A DNA stretch of 64,000 nucleotides from Mycobacterium sp. (GCA_021732005.1 JAKFVT010000005.1:17407-81406), one strand, 5' to 3'; positions 51,488 to 62,476 are shown, numbered from the stretch's first letter. Made by a program: numbers and translations. The notes: generated by a model not told the origin, from the sequence alone.

Positions 51488-51535
51488 AAAGTGATCCCGA
51501 AGCCAGTCTGGAGATCAACGCCGATCTGGGGACAA

Positions 51536-52324
51536 CTACGTGAGCCCCATCAACTTCTGCATCATCCGGTGCGCCCCGACCACCACCTTCGTGCGGTCCG
51601 GATCATTGCGTCGCGCAACGTCTTCCGCGTTGCCGCCCGCGACGAACACCGGGCCGTTCGGCAACTGCTCCAACCCCTCGCGGGCAACGTCGGCCGGGTC
51701 GGCCACCCGCATGCCGGGCACGTCGAAGTTCAGGCCGACCCGCTCCATCGCCGGCGTGCGGGTGACACCGAGTACCAGCTCCAGCACGTCGACGCCGAAG
51801 TCGCGCAACTCCAGCCACAGCCCCTCGGCGAAGATGCGGCCGTAGGCCTTCACCCCGCCGTACACCGTGTGGCGCACCGAGCCCAGATATCCCGACATCG
51901 ACCCCACCAGCAGGATGCCGCCCCGGCGCCGCTCCCGCATCAGCCGGCCGTAGTGCTGCGTCAGCGCCATCATCGTGGTGATGTTCAGGTCGATGACCCG
52001 TTGAAAGTCCGCCAGATCGGCGTCCAGAAACTCAGCACTGCAGGTGTTCGCGCCCGCGTTGTAGATGAACAACCCGACCTCGAGCCCGTCCGTCGCCGCG
52101 GTCACCTCGGTGAGCGCGGCGGGGGAGACGAGATCGGTTGCCACAGTGCGTACTTCGACGCCGAGATCACGGCATTTGGCGGCCGTCACCTCGAGGGGCT
52201 CCGGTTTGCGCGCCACCAGAACGAGATTCACGCCCGACTCGGCCAACAAGCGGGCGAATTCGGCGCCAACGCCTTCAGAACCGCCGGCGATCACCGCCCA
52301 TGGACCGTATTTCGCATAGGACAC
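51536..52324 (-). CDS. short-chain dehydrogenase/reductase
   Basis: The 262-residue SDR has GGSEGVGAEFARLLAESGVNLVLVARK (cofactor-binding loop) and YNAGAN, with the catalytic Ser near SMSGYLG and Tyr/Lys in YGGVKAYG around residue 155. The C-terminal segment VARRNDPDRTKVVVGAHRMMQKLMG is characteristic of a mycobacterial SDR subfamily that acts on fatty or steroid ketones, but the substrate is not known. It is divergent from a TetR gene (97 bases), a common arrangement for regulated detoxifying enzymes. Confidence 0.9.
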   Translation of the reverse strand: MSYAKYGPWAVIAGGSEGVGAEFARLLAESGVNLVLVARKPEPLEVTAAKCRDLGVEVRTVATDLVSPAALTEVTAATDGLEVGLFIYNAGANTCSAEFLDADLADFQRVIDLNITTMMALTQHYGRLMRERRRGGILLVGSMSGYLGSVRHTVYGGVKAYGRIFAEGLWLELRDFGVDVLELVLGVTRTPAMERVGLNFDVPGMRVADPADVAREGLEQLPNGPVFVAGGNAEDVARRNDPDRTKVVVGAHRMMQKLMGLT

Positions 52325-52421
52325 CTACCGATCGTGGCCTGCCATGCCCCAACCCGTGACGAGGGTCTCGCTGATCGGTACCAGTGCGCGGGCGCGCAGG
52401 TCATGCCCGATACTGAGTGAC

Positions 52422-53003
52422 GTGCCGCGGATCGGAGAGCCCCGGGCGCCGGCCCGCCCGGCGACCGATGACCAGGAGAATCGGCGCGGCGCCATCCTCG
52501 CCGCCGCTGCCCGGCTTGGCGCGACCAAAGAGATCGACCGCATCGGGGCTCAGGAGATCGCCGCCGACGCCGGTGTGGCGCTGCGAACCCTGTACCGCTA
52601 TTACCCCTCCAAGCACCACGTGTTCGCGGCGGTGCTCTTCGCCCAGGTGTCCAAGTTCCGCCCGCCGCCACCGAGCGGCGACCCGGCCGGAGACATCGCC
52701 GCCCTGATGGTGGCTGCCTGTCGAAATCTATTGCGTCACAAGCATCTTGCGCATGCGATGATCACCTCGACGCAGATCGTCCGCGCGCAGGAGGACGCTC
52801 CCGACGATCCCACGCTGCGTGAGCTCATCCTGGACATCGCGGGCGTCGAGAACCCCACTGCCGAACAGCTGCGCCGCTCCCGGCTGGTGCAGCAGGCCGC
52901 CTTCGGGATCCTCACCTGGACGGTCGGCGGTGCGCTGCGCCCCGAGGACGCGCTGGCCGACGTCGACGTGGCCTGCCGACTACTCGTCGGCGATGTTTTC
53001 TGA
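52422..53003 (+). CDS. TetR-family transcriptional regulator
   Basis: The 193-residue protein has the TetR helix-turn-helix: NRRGAILAAAARLGATKEIDRIGAQEIAADAGVALRTLYRYYPSKHHVFAAVLF (residues about 22-75). The ligand domain has KHLAHAMITSTQIVRAQED and [28 protein letters not shown], like a CgmR-type C-terminus. GTG 52422 is favoured; the open frame before it adds 26 residues without a ribosome site. It is divergent from the SDR, which it likely regulates, and overlaps the convergent DMT transporter by 24 bases. Confidence 0.85.
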   Translation: MPRIGEPRAPARPATDDQENRRGAILAAAARLGATKEIDRIGAQEIAADAGVALRTLYRYYPSKHHVFAAVLFAQVSKFRPPPPSGDPAGDIAALMVAACRNLLRHKHLAHAMITSTQIVRAQEDAPDDPTLRELILDIAGVENPTAEQLRRSRLVQQAAFGILTWTVGGALRPEDALADVDVACRLLVGDVF

Positions 53004-53858
53004 CGCCTTCCGGCTCGCCAGCACCGAACCCGTCAGGATCAGCACCAGCCCGGCGATGTGGAACCAGGTCAGCGGTTCACTCAGCAGCAGGACCCCGGCG
53101 ATCAGCGCCACCGCCGGATTGACGTAGGTGAACAGCAGCGCGCGGGTGGCTCCCACCTCCTTGATCAGCGCGAAGAACACCACGAACGCCAGCGCCGTGC
53201 AGATAGCCGCCAGTGCCGCGATGGCCGCGTACGCGTGCGGTGTCAACGCGTGCCGGGGCCACGTCAGGACCGCCGGGGTCAGATATACCAGTGCGGCCAG
53301 ACCCAGGCACGCCGACGTCAGAGCGGGGCCCGGCACGTCGGCCAGGTACCGCGCGGCGATCAGCGGCGCGATCGCGTAGCACGTCGCGGTCAGCAGCACC
53401 TCGATCACCGGCCACGCGCCACCGGCCGACAGTCCGGGCCCGGCCAGCACCGCCACGCCCGCCAGTCCAACCCCAAGCCCGAACAGCCGGGCGGGCCCGA
53501 GCCGCTCACCGCCGGTCAGCCGGTCCAGAATCGCCGCGATGATGGGGGCGGCCGCGATCAACAGCCCGGTCAGCGAGCTCGTCAGATGCCGCTCGGCGTC
53601 CGACAACAGCAGCCAGGCCGCGATCATCTCGAACAACGCGAACGCGGCCACCGCTTTCCAGTGCCGCCGCAGCAGCGTGCGGGCCTCTCGCGAGACTGCC
53701 ATCGGCAGCAGCAGCACGGCGCCGACGACGCACCGGGTGAACACCAGCACCGGCACCGACACCTCGTCGACGGCCACTTTGATCAACAGATACGGGATGC
53801 CCCAGATGACGCTCATCGCGGCGAACAGGGCCCAGCCGCGCGCAGTCACGACGACCAC
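52980..53858 (-). CDS. EamA/DMT-family transporter
   Basis: The 292-residue protein has ten predicted membrane segments in two EamA repeats ([20 protein letters not shown] at the start; [26 protein letters not shown] and [56 protein letters not shown] in the second half). The last is the typical EamA end. Such proteins export amino acids, nucleotides or drugs; direction and cargo are unknown. Start: ATG 53858. Its 3' end overlaps the TetR gene; its 5' end is divergent from rarA (26-base gap). Confidence 0.9.
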   Translation of the reverse strand: MVVVTARGWALFAAMSVIWGIPYLLIKVAVDEVSVPVLVFTRCVVGAVLLLPMAVSREARTLLRRHWKAVAAFALFEMIAAWLLLSDAERHLTSSLTGLLIAAAPIIAAILDRLTGGERLGPARLFGLGVGLAGVAVLAGPGLSAGGAWPVIEVLLTATCYAIAPLIAARYLADVPGPALTSACLGLAALVYLTPAVLTWPRHALTPHAYAAIAALAAICTALAFVVFFALIKEVGATRALLFTYVNPAVALIAGVLLLSEPLTWFHIAGLVLILTGSVLASRKASENIADE

Positions 53859-53884
53859 ATTACGAACGTGGTAAGTCTGGGGGC

Positions 53885-55213
53885 GTGTCCGACAGCCTGT
53901 TCGACGTGCCCGGCGACGCCGACGCCCGGGTCAGCTCGGCGGCGCCGACGTCGGCCCCGTTGGCCGTCCGGATGCGCCCGGCCAGCCTGGACGAGGTCGT
54001 CGGGCAGGAGAACCTGCTGCGGCAGGGGTCACCGCTGCGCCGCCTGGTCGAAGGCTCCGGCGCCGCATCGGTGATCCTGTACGGGCCGCCCGGCACCGGC
54101 AAGACCACGCTCGCGTCGCTGGTGTCCCAGGCCACCGGGCGGCGTTTCGAGGCGCTCTCCGCACTGAGCGCCGGGGTCAAGGAAGTGCGCGCCGTCATCG
54201 ACAACGCGCGGCGCGCCGCGGCCTACGGCGAGCAGACCGTGCTGTTCATCGACGAGGTGCACAGGTTCTCCAAGACACAGCAGGACGCCCTGCTCGCGGC
54301 GGTGGAGAACCGGATCGTCCTGCTGGTGGCCGCGACCACCGAGAACCCGTCGTTCTCGGTGGTCGCGCCGCTGCTGTCGCGCTCCCTGATCCTGCAACTG
54401 CAGCCGCTGACCGCGGACAACGTGCGCACCGTGGTGCTGCGCGCCATCGAAGACCCGCGGGGGCTGAACGGCGCGGTCACCGTGGACGACGACGCCGTCG
54501 ACCTGGTGGTGCAGCTGTCGGCCGGGGATGCCCGACGGGCGCTGACCGCCCTGGAAGTCGCCGCCGAATCCGGTGAGCACGTCACCGTCGAGGTGATCGA
54601 ACAATCCCTGGACAAAGCGGCCGTGCGCTACGACCGCGACGGCGACCAGCACTACGACGTCATCAGCGCGTTCATCAAATCGATCCGCGGCTCGGACGTC
54701 GACGCCGCGCTGCACTATCTGGCGCGGATGCTGGTGGCGGGGGAGGACCCCCGCTTCCTGGCGCGCCGGCTGATGATCCTGGCCAGCGAGGACATCGGGA
54801 TGGCCGACCCGACGGCACTGCTGACCGCGGTCGCCGCCGCACAGACTGTCCAGCTGATCGGCATGCCCGAGGCGCAGCTGACGCTCGCCCACGCGACCGT
54901 GCACCTGGCTACCGCGCCGAAATCCAATGCCGTGACCACCGCGCTCGGTGCCGCGATGAACGACATCCGCAGCGGCAAGGCCGGTCTGGTGCCTGCGCAT
55001 CTGCGCGACGGGCACTACGCCGGGGCGGCCAAGCTCGGCAATGCGGTCGGTTACCGGTATCCGCACGACGACCCCGATGGTGTTGTGCCGCAACAGTATC
55101 CACCCGACGAAGTTGTGGGTGTCGACTACTACAAGCCGACTAACCACGGCGTCGAGCGTGAGATCGCCAGTCGGTTGGACAAACTGCGCGCGATCATCCG
55201 GCGTAGGCGCTGA
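53885..55213 (+). CDS. rarA: replication-associated recombination protein A (RarA/MgsA AAA+ ATPase)
   Basis: The 442-residue AAA+ clamp-loader-like protein acts at stalled replication forks. It has [15 protein letters not shown], the Walker [15 protein letters not shown], Walker [19 protein letters not shown], sensor 1 region ([11 protein letters not shown]), arginine finger region ([10 protein letters not shown]) and C-terminal oligomerisation helices with [23 protein letters not shown], diagnostic for RarA. M. tuberculosis Rv2559c is the counterpart. Start: GTG 53885. Neighbours: DMT transporter divergent, secreted protein downstream after a 348-base gap. Confidence 0.95.
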   Translation: MSDSLFDVPGDADARVSSAAPTSAPLAVRMRPASLDEVVGQENLLRQGSPLRRLVEGSGAASVILYGPPGTGKTTLASLVSQATGRRFEALSALSAGVKEVRAVIDNARRAAAYGEQTVLFIDEVHRFSKTQQDALLAAVENRIVLLVAATTENPSFSVVAPLLSRSLILQLQPLTADNVRTVVLRAIEDPRGLNGAVTVDDDAVDLVVQLSAGDARRALTALEVAAESGEHVTVEVIEQSLDKAAVRYDRDGDQHYDVISAFIKSIRGSDVDAALHYLARMLVAGEDPRFLARRLMILASEDIGMADPTALLTAVAAAQTVQLIGMPEAQLTLAHATVHLATAPKSNAVTTALGAAMNDIRSGKAGLVPAHLRDGHYAGAAKLGNAVGYRYPHDDPDGVVPQQYPPDEVVGVDYYKPTNHGVEREIASRLDKLRAIIRRRR

Positions 55214-55561
55214 AGTCGTTGCGGCTCAGCGTGTTGCCCAAGCCGCCGCGACCAGGGTCCGACCCTGGGTGGTCGTGGCCGCCCAATCGGTGAGAGGTAC
55301 GTCACACACGCCGGCATCCCGCACCTAATCGGTTGCAGTTGCTATTTCGTCGTGGGCGACCTAGGCGTTACAGGTCTCGCCGAAATGTGAGAAGAATTCG
55401 CTTAGTCGCCCAAAGTGATTGCTGTACAGCAATTTTCATTCCGGTCGATTTGTTTGGAGCCCGGCGGATGGGGCTATCTGTTCGTCGGGCGGGGATGGCC
55501 GATTGGCCCCTTCGGGGGACAGTGGTCACAGACGAACCAGAAGATCTGGGGAGGAATCACC
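55214..55561. other. 348-base intergenic region with a 16-base palindrome (55418-55433)
   Basis: No gene is supported between rarA and the secreted protein. ATTGCTGTACAGCAAT at 55418-55433 is a perfect palindrome about 130 bases upstream of the ATG at 55562 and could be an operator. A strong ribosome site (GGGAGGAA) lies at 55549-55556. The downstream gene's frame stays open back to 55415, but the stretch before 55562 has no start signal or homology. Confidence 0.5.
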
Positions 55562-56041
55562 ATGGAAATCAAGAAGATCGCGGCGGGCGCCGCAACGGCT
55601 GGTGTGCTCGGACTGGGGGGTCTGGGTCTCGGCATGGGTTTTGCACACGCTGACCCGCATGCCCCCGGTCCGCAGCCCATTCCGGGGCACTCGGAGAACA
55701 ACGACAACCGCGGTCCCGGCCAGTGGCCGACGACGGTAACCGGCCCTGGCGTCAACGCCGGTACGCCGGGCAACCCGCTGCCTCCGGGACACGGCTTCCT
55801 GCCGCCCCCGGGGCACAACGGACCGATGCCCATGGACAACGTCTACTACCCGGACGTCCCGTCGTGGGTGCTGAACCCGGTGCCGATTGATCAGCTGCCT
55901 GTGGGCATCCCGCCCGCGCCGGAACTGCCGGACTGGGTCAGCGACCTGCCCAACCCGGCCGACGCCAAGCTGGTCTTCAACACCGACCTCAACGCATGGG
56001 GTATCTGGAACGGCGATTCCAGCACCTTCATCCGCCTCTAG
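55562..56041 (+). CDS. small proline-rich secreted protein
   Basis: The 159-residue product has a signal peptide (MEIKKIAAGAATAGVLGLGGLGLGMGFAHADP, probable cut after AHA) and a mature part rich in Pro, Gly and Asn (PGPQPIPGHSENNDNRGPGQWPTTV and later PLPPGHGFLPPPGHNGPMP). The C-terminus (ADAKLVFNTDLNAWGIWNGDSSTFIRL) is ordered-looking and may be the functional part. GGGAGGAA is placed six bases before ATG 55562. I know no family name; the pattern resembles small mycobacterial exported proteins. Confidence 0.82.
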   Translation: MEIKKIAAGAATAGVLGLGGLGLGMGFAHADPHAPGPQPIPGHSENNDNRGPGQWPTTVTGPGVNAGTPGNPLPPGHGFLPPPGHNGPMPMDNVYYPDVPSWVLNPVPIDQLPVGIPPAPELPDWVSDLPNPADAKLVFNTDLNAWGIWNGDSSTFIRL

Positions 56042-56712
56042 CTGGGCGACGTGGCGGCCGTCTCATCTCCGGGTGCGGCGGCCGTCACCCGTTCCTGGAT
56101 GCCGCGCAGCATCCCGCGTTCCATCAGGAAATGCACGATGTCGAATGCTGATTGTCCGACCGGGGCGCCGCTGCCGCGGACCAGCAGCCGGGTCGCCCCG
56201 GACTGCGGCCGCAGGCAGAACGCCCACGATCCGAACGCCTTCTCGCCGCGCTGCACCCGGTCGTAGTCCGCCGCCGACATCAGCACGAGGTGCGAGTTGG
56301 GCACGATCTCCGCGACCAGCTGTCTGGCCCGCTGGCCATACCGTTGAGCCAGCCAGACCGTGTCACCGACCTGGAGCTGCTGCCATTCCGGATGTACGAC
56401 GTCGGCGTTGTGAATCCGGGTCCCGACCAGACGCTCGAGAACGTCGTAGCTGTAGAAACCGCCGCGGTTCTCGCCGATCTGCACCAGCCACGGCCAGACG
56501 TCCTCGACGGGCGCGTTGATGGTGATCGCCCGGGTGGTGCGTGTGCTTCCCGGTTCGACCAAGCCGTCGCCGGGCAGCTCTGCGGCGACCTCCGCATCGG
56601 TCGCGCCCCACGCATACATCTTGGGTCGCAGCACCCAGCGGTAGACCGCGGCGATTCCGGCGGCCGCCATCCACGCGGCGAGCACCGGTCTCTGCTTGCT
56701 CATAGCCGACAA
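56038..56712 (-). CDS. SRPBCC-family protein with N-terminal membrane segment
   Basis: The 224-residue protein begins with a hydrophobic stretch (VLAAWMAAAGIAAVYRWVL, residues about 9-27) that may anchor it in the membrane. The rest contains TRAITINAPVEDVWPWLVQIGENRGGFYSYDVLERLVGTRIHNADVVHPEWQQLQVGD, a known SRPBCC subfamily block (WPWLVQIGxxRGGFYSYD), and the helical end QSAFDIVHFLMERGMLRGIQERV. Ligand and function are unknown. Starts at ATG 56712 or 56703. Its stop overlaps the convergent secreted-protein stop by four bases. Confidence 0.85.
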   Translation of the reverse strand: MSAMSKQRPVLAAWMAAAGIAAVYRWVLRPKMYAWGATDAEVAAELPGDGLVEPGSTRTTRAITINAPVEDVWPWLVQIGENRGGFYSYDVLERLVGTRIHNADVVHPEWQQLQVGDTVWLAQRYGQRARQLVAEIVPNSHLVLMSAADYDRVQRGEKAFGSWAFCLRPQSGATRLLVRGSGAPVGQSAFDIVHFLMERGMLRGIQERVTAAAPGDETAATSPS

Positions 56713-56751
56713 CGTTGCCCCGGCCGACGGGCCCGGGGCAGGGCCTTAAGT

Positions 56752-56809
56752 CCCGGAGTTGTCCTCTGGGGCCCGGGGTTTCCTCTGGGTCCCGGGGTTT
56801 CCTCTGGGT
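56752..56809. repeat. three-copy tandem repeat, 19-20 bases
   Basis: Units CCCGGGGTTTCCTCTGGGT at 56772-56790 and 56791-56809 are identical. A diverged first copy (CCCGGAGTTGTCCTCTGGGG) lies at 56752-56771. The array ends at the stop codon of the Rv2557-like gene (56810) and occupies the gap to the SRPBCC gene. Such short arrays vary between strains. Confidence 0.8.
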
Positions 56810-57430
56810 CTAGGCCAGCTCCGGGACCCTCAGCCGGGCGATCGCCAGCTCGAATTCACCGACGTCGAGCTGGTCGGCGCCCAGATCGCGCAGCAGTGCG
56901 GTCCTTAGCGACCGTGCCGCGTCGCGGCTGCGCTCCATCGCGTCCTGGCTGTCATACGTGGTCGACACCACGGCACGGCCGGTGGAACGGTCGCACATCA
57001 TGCTCGTGCTGCAGAATCCGTCGAGCTGCTCGATCTCCGGGAGCACCGTCGTCTTGTAGAACTCGACGGCCTGGTCGAACTGGTCGGGCCTGGCCTGCAG
57101 CCAGGTGGCTCGCACACAGGCACCCGCGCCGGAGCGGTGGTCGCGATGCACGGCGGCGATCTCCCATTCGTCCACCGTTGCGGTGGCCCCGAGCGCCTGG
57201 GCCGCTCGATCGCGGAACAGCCGGACCTCGTCGGCGCTGGAGTGCATGGCCGCGTCGTCCTCCCAGGCGGTGGTGACGATGCAGCGGCCCGACTCGCGGT
57301 CGGCCAGAAGTGACATGCCGACGCATCCGGCCATGCCCTGCAGAGCCGGCATCACCTCGTCGCGGAAGACCGCGATTCCGGCGTCGATGGATTCCGGGCG
57401 CGCGGCAAACGTGGTAGAGCGTGCGTGCAC
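56810..57430 (-). CDS. Rv2557/Rv2558-like protein with two ferredoxin-like (ABM-type) repeats
   Basis: The 206-residue protein contains two related modules. Module one: [58 protein letters not shown]. Module two: [59 protein letters not shown]. Both show the dimeric alpha/beta-barrel pattern of antibiotic-monooxygenase-like domains. M. tuberculosis Rv2557 and Rv2558 are starvation-induced paralogues of this type. GTG 57430 has AGGGGG seven bases upstream; the frame before it is uninformative. Function unproven. Confidence 0.82.
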   Translation of the reverse strand: MHARSTTFAARPESIDAGIAVFRDEVMPALQGMAGCVGMSLLADRESGRCIVTTAWEDDAAMHSSADEVRLFRDRAAQALGATATVDEWEIAAVHRDHRSGAGACVRATWLQARPDQFDQAVEFYKTTVLPEIEQLDGFCSTSMMCDRSTGRAVVSTTYDSQDAMERSRDAARSLRTALLRDLGADQLDVGEFELAIARLRVPELA

Positions 57431-57545
57431 GGTCCACCCCCTTCGACTCGGGGCGGCGCCCCGGTGGCGCCACCGGCACTGTTCACCTTCCTCCCCTCGA
57501 TATGAGCTGGCAACGGTTTCGGCCAGGTCGCCTAGGCTGGAAACC

Positions 57546-57947
57546 GTGGACACCGACGTGCTCGACATCGACAGCTCGCGGCGCCGGATCGTCGACCTGA
57601 CCGACGAGGTGCGGTCGTTCTGCCGCGGCCGCGGTGACGGACTGTGCAATGTGTTCGTGCCGCACGCCACCGCCGGCGTCGCCGTCATCGAGACCGGGGC
57701 CGGCTCCGATCACGATCTACTCGACACCCTGGATCGCCTGCTGCCGCGTGACGACCGCTACCGCCACTCGCACGGTTCGCCGGGGCATGGCGCCGATCAT
57801 GTGCTGCCGGCCATCGTCGCGCCGTCGATGACCGTTCCGGTGGCCGACGGCACGCCGCTGCTGGGCACCTGGCAGAGCATCGTGCTGGTCGACCTCAACC
57901 GGGACAATCCGCGACGATCGGTCCGGCTGAGCTTCGTCGGCGGCTGA
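57546..57947 (+). CDS. YjbQ family (UPF0047) protein, Rv2556c-like
   Basis: The 133-residue protein matches the YjbQ family: [35 protein letters not shown], the His-containing core [26 protein letters not shown], and [27 protein letters not shown]. Some members have thiamin-phosphate-synthase-like activity and bind zinc through the His cluster. Starts at GTG 57546. It precedes alaS on the same strand (71-base gap) and is divergent from the Rv2557-like gene. Confidence 0.88.
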   Translation: MDTDVLDIDSSRRRIVDLTDEVRSFCRGRGDGLCNVFVPHATAGVAVIETGAGSDHDLLDTLDRLLPRDDRYRHSHGSPGHGADHVLPAIVAPSMTVPVADGTPLLGTWQSIVLVDLNRDNPRRSVRLSFVGG

Positions 57948-58018
57948 CCCGAAGGCGCCCGGTAATGTGGTGCGGTCGAAGCGTCCGTCGAGCCGCACCC
58001 CGAACGCAAGGAAACCCA

Positions 58019-60715
58019 GTGCAGACACACGAGATCAGGAAGCGATTCCTGGATCACTTCGTGCAAGCGGGCCACACCGAGGTACCGAGTGCCTCGGTGA
58101 TCCTCGACGACCCGAACCTGTTGTTCGTCAACGCGGGCATGGTGCAGTTCGTGCCGTTCTTCCTCGGGCAGCGCACTCCGCCGTATCCGACGGCAACCAG
58201 CATCCAGAAGTGCATCCGCACGCCCGACATCGATGAGGTGGGCATCACCACCCGTCACAACACCTTCTTCCAGATGGCGGGCAACTTCTCGTTCGGCGAC
58301 TACTTCAAACGCCGCGCGATCGAGTTGGCGTGGACCTTGCTGACCAAGCCGGTCGAGCAGGGCGGTTACGGGTTCGACCCGGAGCGGCTGTGGGCGACGG
58401 TCTTCTACGACGACGACGAGGCCGAGCAGCTCTGGCAGGAGGTCGCCGGACTGCCGCCGGAACGTATCCAACGCCGCGGCATGGCCGACAACTACTGGTC
58501 GATGGGCATCCCCGGCCCGTGCGGTCCGTGCTCGGAGATCTACTACGACCGCGGCCCGGAGTACGGGGTCGAGGGTGGCCCGGAAGCCGACGAGAACCGC
58601 TATATCGAGATCTGGAATCTCGTGTTCATGCAGAACGAGCGCGGCGAGGGAACGTCCAAGGACGACTTCGAGATCCTGGGCCCACTGCCGCGCAAGAACA
58701 TCGACACCGGCATGGGTGTCGAGCGCATCGCCTGCCTGCTGCAGAACGTGGACAACGTCTACGAGACGGACCTGCTGCGCCCGGTCATCGACCAGGTGGC
58801 CCAGGTCGCGCCCCGCGGCTATGGCCAGGGCAGCCATGACGACGACGTCCGCTACCGGGTGATCGCCGACCACAGCCGCACATCGGCGATCATCATCGCC
58901 GACGGGGTCACCCCCGGCAACGAGGGCCGCGGGTACGTGCTGCGCCGACTGCTGCGGCGCATCATCCGCGCCGCCAAACTGTTGGGCGTCGAGCAGCCGA
59001 TCATGGCCGAGCTGATGCTCACCGTGCGCGACGCGATGGGTCCGTCCTATCCGGAACTGGTCAGCGACTTCGACCGGATCCAGCGCATCGCGGTGGCCGA
59101 GGAAACCGCGTTCAACCGGACGCTGGCGTCGGGGTCGAAGCTGTTCGAAGAGGCCGCCGCCGCAACGAAATCGGCAGGCAAGACCGTGCTGGGCGGCTCG
59201 GAGGCGTTCACCCTGCACGACACCTATGGCTTCCCGATCGAGCTCACGTTGGAGATGGCCGCCGAGGCGGACCTGAGTGTCGACGAGCTCGGCTTCCGTG
59301 AGCTGATGGCAGAGCAGCGCCGTCGTGCCAAGGCCGACGCCGCGGCCCGCAAGCACGCCCACGCCGACCTGTCGGCATTCCGCGAGCTGGTCGACGCCGG
59401 GCCGACGGAGTTCACCGGATTCGACGAATTAAGTTCTGAGGCACGGATTCTCGGAATCTTCGTCGACGGTAAGCGGGTGCCGGTGGTGGCGCACGGCGGA
59501 CGTGAACACGCTCCCGAGCGCATCGAGATCGTGCTGGACCGCACCCCGCTCTACGCCGAGTCAGGTGGCCAGATCGCCGATGCCGGCTCGATTTCCGGCA
59601 CCGGTGGCAGCGCGTCGGCCAAAGCCGCCGTCACCGATGTGCAGAAGATTGCCAAAACCCTGTGGGTGCACCGGGTCAACGTCGAGTCCGGCGAATTCGT
59701 CGAGGGCGACACCGTCACCGCGGCCGTCGACCCGGAGTGGCGCCGCGGTGCCACTCAGGGCCACTCCGGCACGCACATGGTGCACGCTGCATTGCGACAG
59801 GTGTTGGGTCCCAACGCCGTTCAGGCCGGTTCGCTGAACCGGCCGGGTTATCTGCGGTTCGACTTCAACTATCAGGGCGCGTTGAGCGACGAGCAGCGCG
59901 CTCAGGTCGAGGAAGTCACCAACGAGGCCGTGCAGGCCGACTTCGAGGTGCACACCTTCAACGAGAAGCTGGAGAAAGCCAAGGCGATGGGCGCCATGGC
60001 GATGTTCGGTGAGTCCTACCCCGACGAGGTCCGGGTGGTCGAGATCGGCGGGCCGTTCTCGCTGGAACTCTGCGGCGGCACCCACGTGCACAACTCGGCG
60101 CAGATCGGTCCGGTCACGATCCTGGGTGAGTCCTCGGTCGGTTCGGGTGTGCGCCGCGTCGAGGCCTACGTCGGCTTGGACTCGTTCCGCCACCTGGCCA
60201 AGGAACGCGCGCTGATGGCCGGTCTGGCGTCGTCGCTGAAGGTGCCGTCCGATGAGGTGCCGGCCCGGGTGGCCACCCTCGTCGAGAAGCTCAAGGCCGC
60301 CGAGAAGGAACTCGACCGGGTTCGGCTGGCCACCGCACGCGCTGCCGCGGCGAACGCCGCCGCAGGTGCCGAGCAGGTGGGTAAGGTCCGTCTCGTGGCG
60401 CAGCGGATGTCGGCGGGGATGAACGCCGGTGATCTGCGCTCCCTGGTCGGTGACATCCGCGGCAAGATGGGCTCCGAGCCGGCGGTGGTCGTCCTCATCA
60501 GTGAAGTTGACGAGGGCACCGTTCCGTTCGTGGTGGCCACCAATCCGGCCGCACAGGACGCCGGGCTGCGCGCCAACGAACTCATCAAGCAGATTTCTTC
60601 GGCTGTCGACGGGCGGGGCGGTGGCAAGGCTGATCTGGCGCAGGGATCCGGCAAAAACCCGGCCGGAATCGATGCGGCACTGGGGGCGGTTCGCGCAGAG
60701 ATCGCGCGGAGCTAG
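58019..60715 (+). CDS. alaS: alanine--tRNA ligase
   Basis: The 898-residue class II synthetase loads tRNA-Ala. Present are the catalytic core motif 2 region ([40 protein letters not shown]), motif 3 ([21 protein letters not shown]), the editing-domain zinc ligands ([12 protein letters not shown] and [13 protein letters not shown]) and the C-terminal C-Ala region ([22 protein letters not shown], residues about 770 on). The start is GTG 58019 with an AAGGAAA site; the frame before it is non-coding. Length is close to M. tuberculosis AlaS (904). First gene of the alaS-ruvX-mltG-aroE transcript. Confidence 0.97.
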   Translation: MQTHEIRKRFLDHFVQAGHTEVPSASVILDDPNLLFVNAGMVQFVPFFLGQRTPPYPTATSIQKCIRTPDIDEVGITTRHNTFFQMAGNFSFGDYFKRRAIELAWTLLTKPVEQGGYGFDPERLWATVFYDDDEAEQLWQEVAGLPPERIQRRGMADNYWSMGIPGPCGPCSEIYYDRGPEYGVEGGPEADENRYIEIWNLVFMQNERGEGTSKDDFEILGPLPRKNIDTGMGVERIACLLQNVDNVYETDLLRPVIDQVAQVAPRGYGQGSHDDDVRYRVIADHSRTSAIIIADGVTPGNEGRGYVLRRLLRRIIRAAKLLGVEQPIMAELMLTVRDAMGPSYPELVSDFDRIQRIAVAEETAFNRTLASGSKLFEEAAAATKSAGKTVLGGSEAFTLHDTYGFPIELTLEMAAEADLSVDELGFRELMAEQRRRAKADAAARKHAHADLSAFRELVDAGPTEFTGFDELSSEARILGIFVDGKRVPVVAHGGREHAPERIEIVLDRTPLYAESGGQIADAGSISGTGGSASAKAAVTDVQKIAKTLWVHRVNVESGEFVEGDTVTAAVDPEWRRGATQGHSGTHMVHAALRQVLGPNAVQAGSLNRPGYLRFDFNYQGALSDEQRAQVEEVTNEAVQADFEVHTFNEKLEKAKAMGAMAMFGESYPDEVRVVEIGGPFSLELCGGTHVHNSAQIGPVTILGESSVGSGVRRVEAYVGLDSFRHLAKERALMAGLASSLKVPSDEVPARVATLVEKLKAAEKELDRVRLATARAAAANAAAGAEQVGKVRLVAQRMSAGMNAGDLRSLVGDIRGKMGSEPAVVVLISEVDEGTVPFVVATNPAAQDAGLRANELIKQISSAVDGRGGGKADLAQGSGKNPAGIDAALGAVRAEIARS

Positions 60716-60720
60716 CGTCA

Positions 60721-61254
60721 GTGCTCTCCGCACAGAACCGTGTGCCTGACCGGCCCGGCGCAGACGATCCCGGGCGAGGGCGGCGGCTCGGCGTCGACGT
60801 GGGCACGGTGCGCATCGGGGTGGCGGTCAGCGATCCCGACGGCATCCTCGCCACTCCGGTGGAAACGGTGCGCCGCGAGCGGACCGGCAAGCATCTGCGC
60901 CGGCTGAGCGCATTGGTTGCCGAACACGACATCGTCGAGGTGGTGGTCGGACTGCCGCGCACGCTGGCAGACCGGGCCGGGACCTCGGCGCAGGACGCGG
61001 TCGAGGTGGCCGACGCGCTGACCGAGCGGATCGCGCCGGTGCCGGTCCGGCTGGCCGACGAACGATTGACGACGGTGGTCGCCCAGAGGTCGCTGCGAGA
61101 GGCCGGCGTGCGGGCCAAGGCTCAACGTGGCGTCATCGACCAGGCGGCCGCGGTGGGGATCCTGCAGGGCTGGCTCGACCAGCGCCGGAACGCCTCTGAG
61201 GGGCAGAGCGAAGCGACCCGGGAAACGACGAGCGCCGGGAGCGACGATGTCTGA
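60721..61254 (+). CDS. ruvX: Holliday junction resolvase-like RuvX/YqgF
   Basis: The 177-residue RNase H-fold protein has [19 protein letters not shown] (first Asp), [20 protein letters not shown], and [17 protein letters not shown] plus [17 protein letters not shown], all family signatures with their acidic catalytic residues. The family is involved in rRNA/16S pre-processing or DNA repair. It follows alaS by five bases and overlaps mltG by eight, in the order alaS-ruvX-mltG known from M. tuberculosis (Rv2555c-Rv2553c). Start: GTG 60721. Confidence 0.93.
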   Translation: MLSAQNRVPDRPGADDPGRGRRLGVDVGTVRIGVAVSDPDGILATPVETVRRERTGKHLRRLSALVAEHDIVEVVVGLPRTLADRAGTSAQDAVEVADALTERIAPVPVRLADERLTTVVAQRSLREAGVRAKAQRGVIDQAAAVGILQGWLDQRRNASEGQSEATRETTSAGSDDV

Positions 61255-62476
61255 CGGTTATGACGACCGGTCCGGTCCGGTGGCGGTCGGTCGTCCCCGG
61301 CGCAAGCTGAGCCGCCTCGAGCGCGTCCGCGCCAAGCGAAACCGTAACCGGCGCAGGATGATCGGCGCTGGGGCGGCCGCCCTGCTGGTGCTGGTCGTGG
61401 TGGCGGCGGTGTACCTGGGGGGCAAGCTCTTCAGCGGGGACAGTGGCTACGCCGGCGAGGGTAAGGACGACGTCGTCATCCAGGTGCACGACGGTGACTC
61501 CACCACCCAGATCGGTCAGACGCTGCGCGACAAGAACGTCATCTCCAACATCAAAGGATTCGTCGACGCGGCCAAGAACAACGCGTCGATCGCCGCGATT
61601 CAGCCGGGCTTCTACACGGTGCGGACCGAGATGTCTGCGTCGGCGGCGGTGGATCGGCTGGCCGACCCGAAGAACCGGGTGGGCAAGCTGGTGATCCCCG
61701 AGGGACGGCAGCTCGACGACATCGCGGAGGTCGGCACGGGCAAGGTCACCGACGGCATCTTCACCCTGATCTCGAAGTCCACCTGTATCCCGGCGAACGG
61801 TCAGCAGAAGTGCGTCGCCGCCGAGGACCTGCGCCGTGCGGCGGAGCAGGCGCCGCCGGCGGAGTTGAACGTGCCGGACTGGGCGACGCAGCCGGTGACG
61901 GCGCTGGGCATGAACCACCGCCGACTGGAGGGGCTGATCGCCCCGGGCACGTGGAATGTCGATCCGTCGGCGTCCCCGCAGGAGATCCTGGCCAAGCTGG
62001 TCGGACAGAGCGCCGACCACTACGTCGCAGTCGGGCTGCTGGACACCGCCGCGGCGATGCGTCTGTCGCCGTATCAGATCCTGATCGTCGGCTCGCTGGT
62101 GCAGCGTGAGGCCAAGCCCCATGATTTCGCCAAGGTCGCCCGGGTGATCTACAACCGGCTGGGTGTGCCGCAGAAGCTGGAATTCGATTCGACGGTGAAC
62201 TATCCGCTGGACCGCCAGGAAGTCGCCACCACCGACGGCGACCGGGGGCAGGTCACGCCCTGGAACACCTACGCGATGGAAGGCCTGCCGGCCACTCCGA
62301 TCTGCTCGCCAGGCCAGGACGCGCTGGCGGCCGCCGAACGCCCCGAGCCCGGGGACTGGCTCTACTTCGTGACGGTGGACACCGAGGGCACCACGCTGTT
62401 CACCCGTGATTACCAGCAGCACCTGGCCAATATCGATCTGGCACGACGCAACGGCGTGCTCGACTCCGCTCGGTGA
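61247..62476 (+). CDS. mltG: endolytic murein transglycosylase MltG (YceG)
   Basis: The 409-residue protein has a basic cytoplasmic N-terminus ([21 protein letters not shown]), one membrane span ([24 protein letters not shown], residues about 38-61) and a YceG domain that cleaves nascent peptidoglycan glycan strands. The catalytic Glu is in [26 protein letters not shown], followed by [12 protein letters not shown] and [13 protein letters not shown], all conserved. ATG 61247 overlaps ruvX by eight bases; the frame before it is part of ruvX in another phase. Confidence 0.94.
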   Translation: MSDGYDDRSGPVAVGRPRRKLSRLERVRAKRNRNRRRMIGAGAAALLVLVVVAAVYLGGKLFSGDSGYAGEGKDDVVIQVHDGDSTTQIGQTLRDKNVISNIKGFVDAAKNNASIAAIQPGFYTVRTEMSASAAVDRLADPKNRVGKLVIPEGRQLDDIAEVGTGKVTDGIFTLISKSTCIPANGQQKCVAAEDLRRAAEQAPPAELNVPDWATQPVTALGMNHRRLEGLIAPGTWNVDPSASPQEILAKLVGQSADHYVAVGLLDTAAAMRLSPYQILIVGSLVQREAKPHDFAKVARVIYNRLGVPQKLEFDSTVNYPLDRQEVATTDGDRGQVTPWNTYAMEGLPATPICSPGQDALAAAERPEPGDWLYFVTVDTEGTTLFTRDYQQHLANIDLARRNGVLDSAR

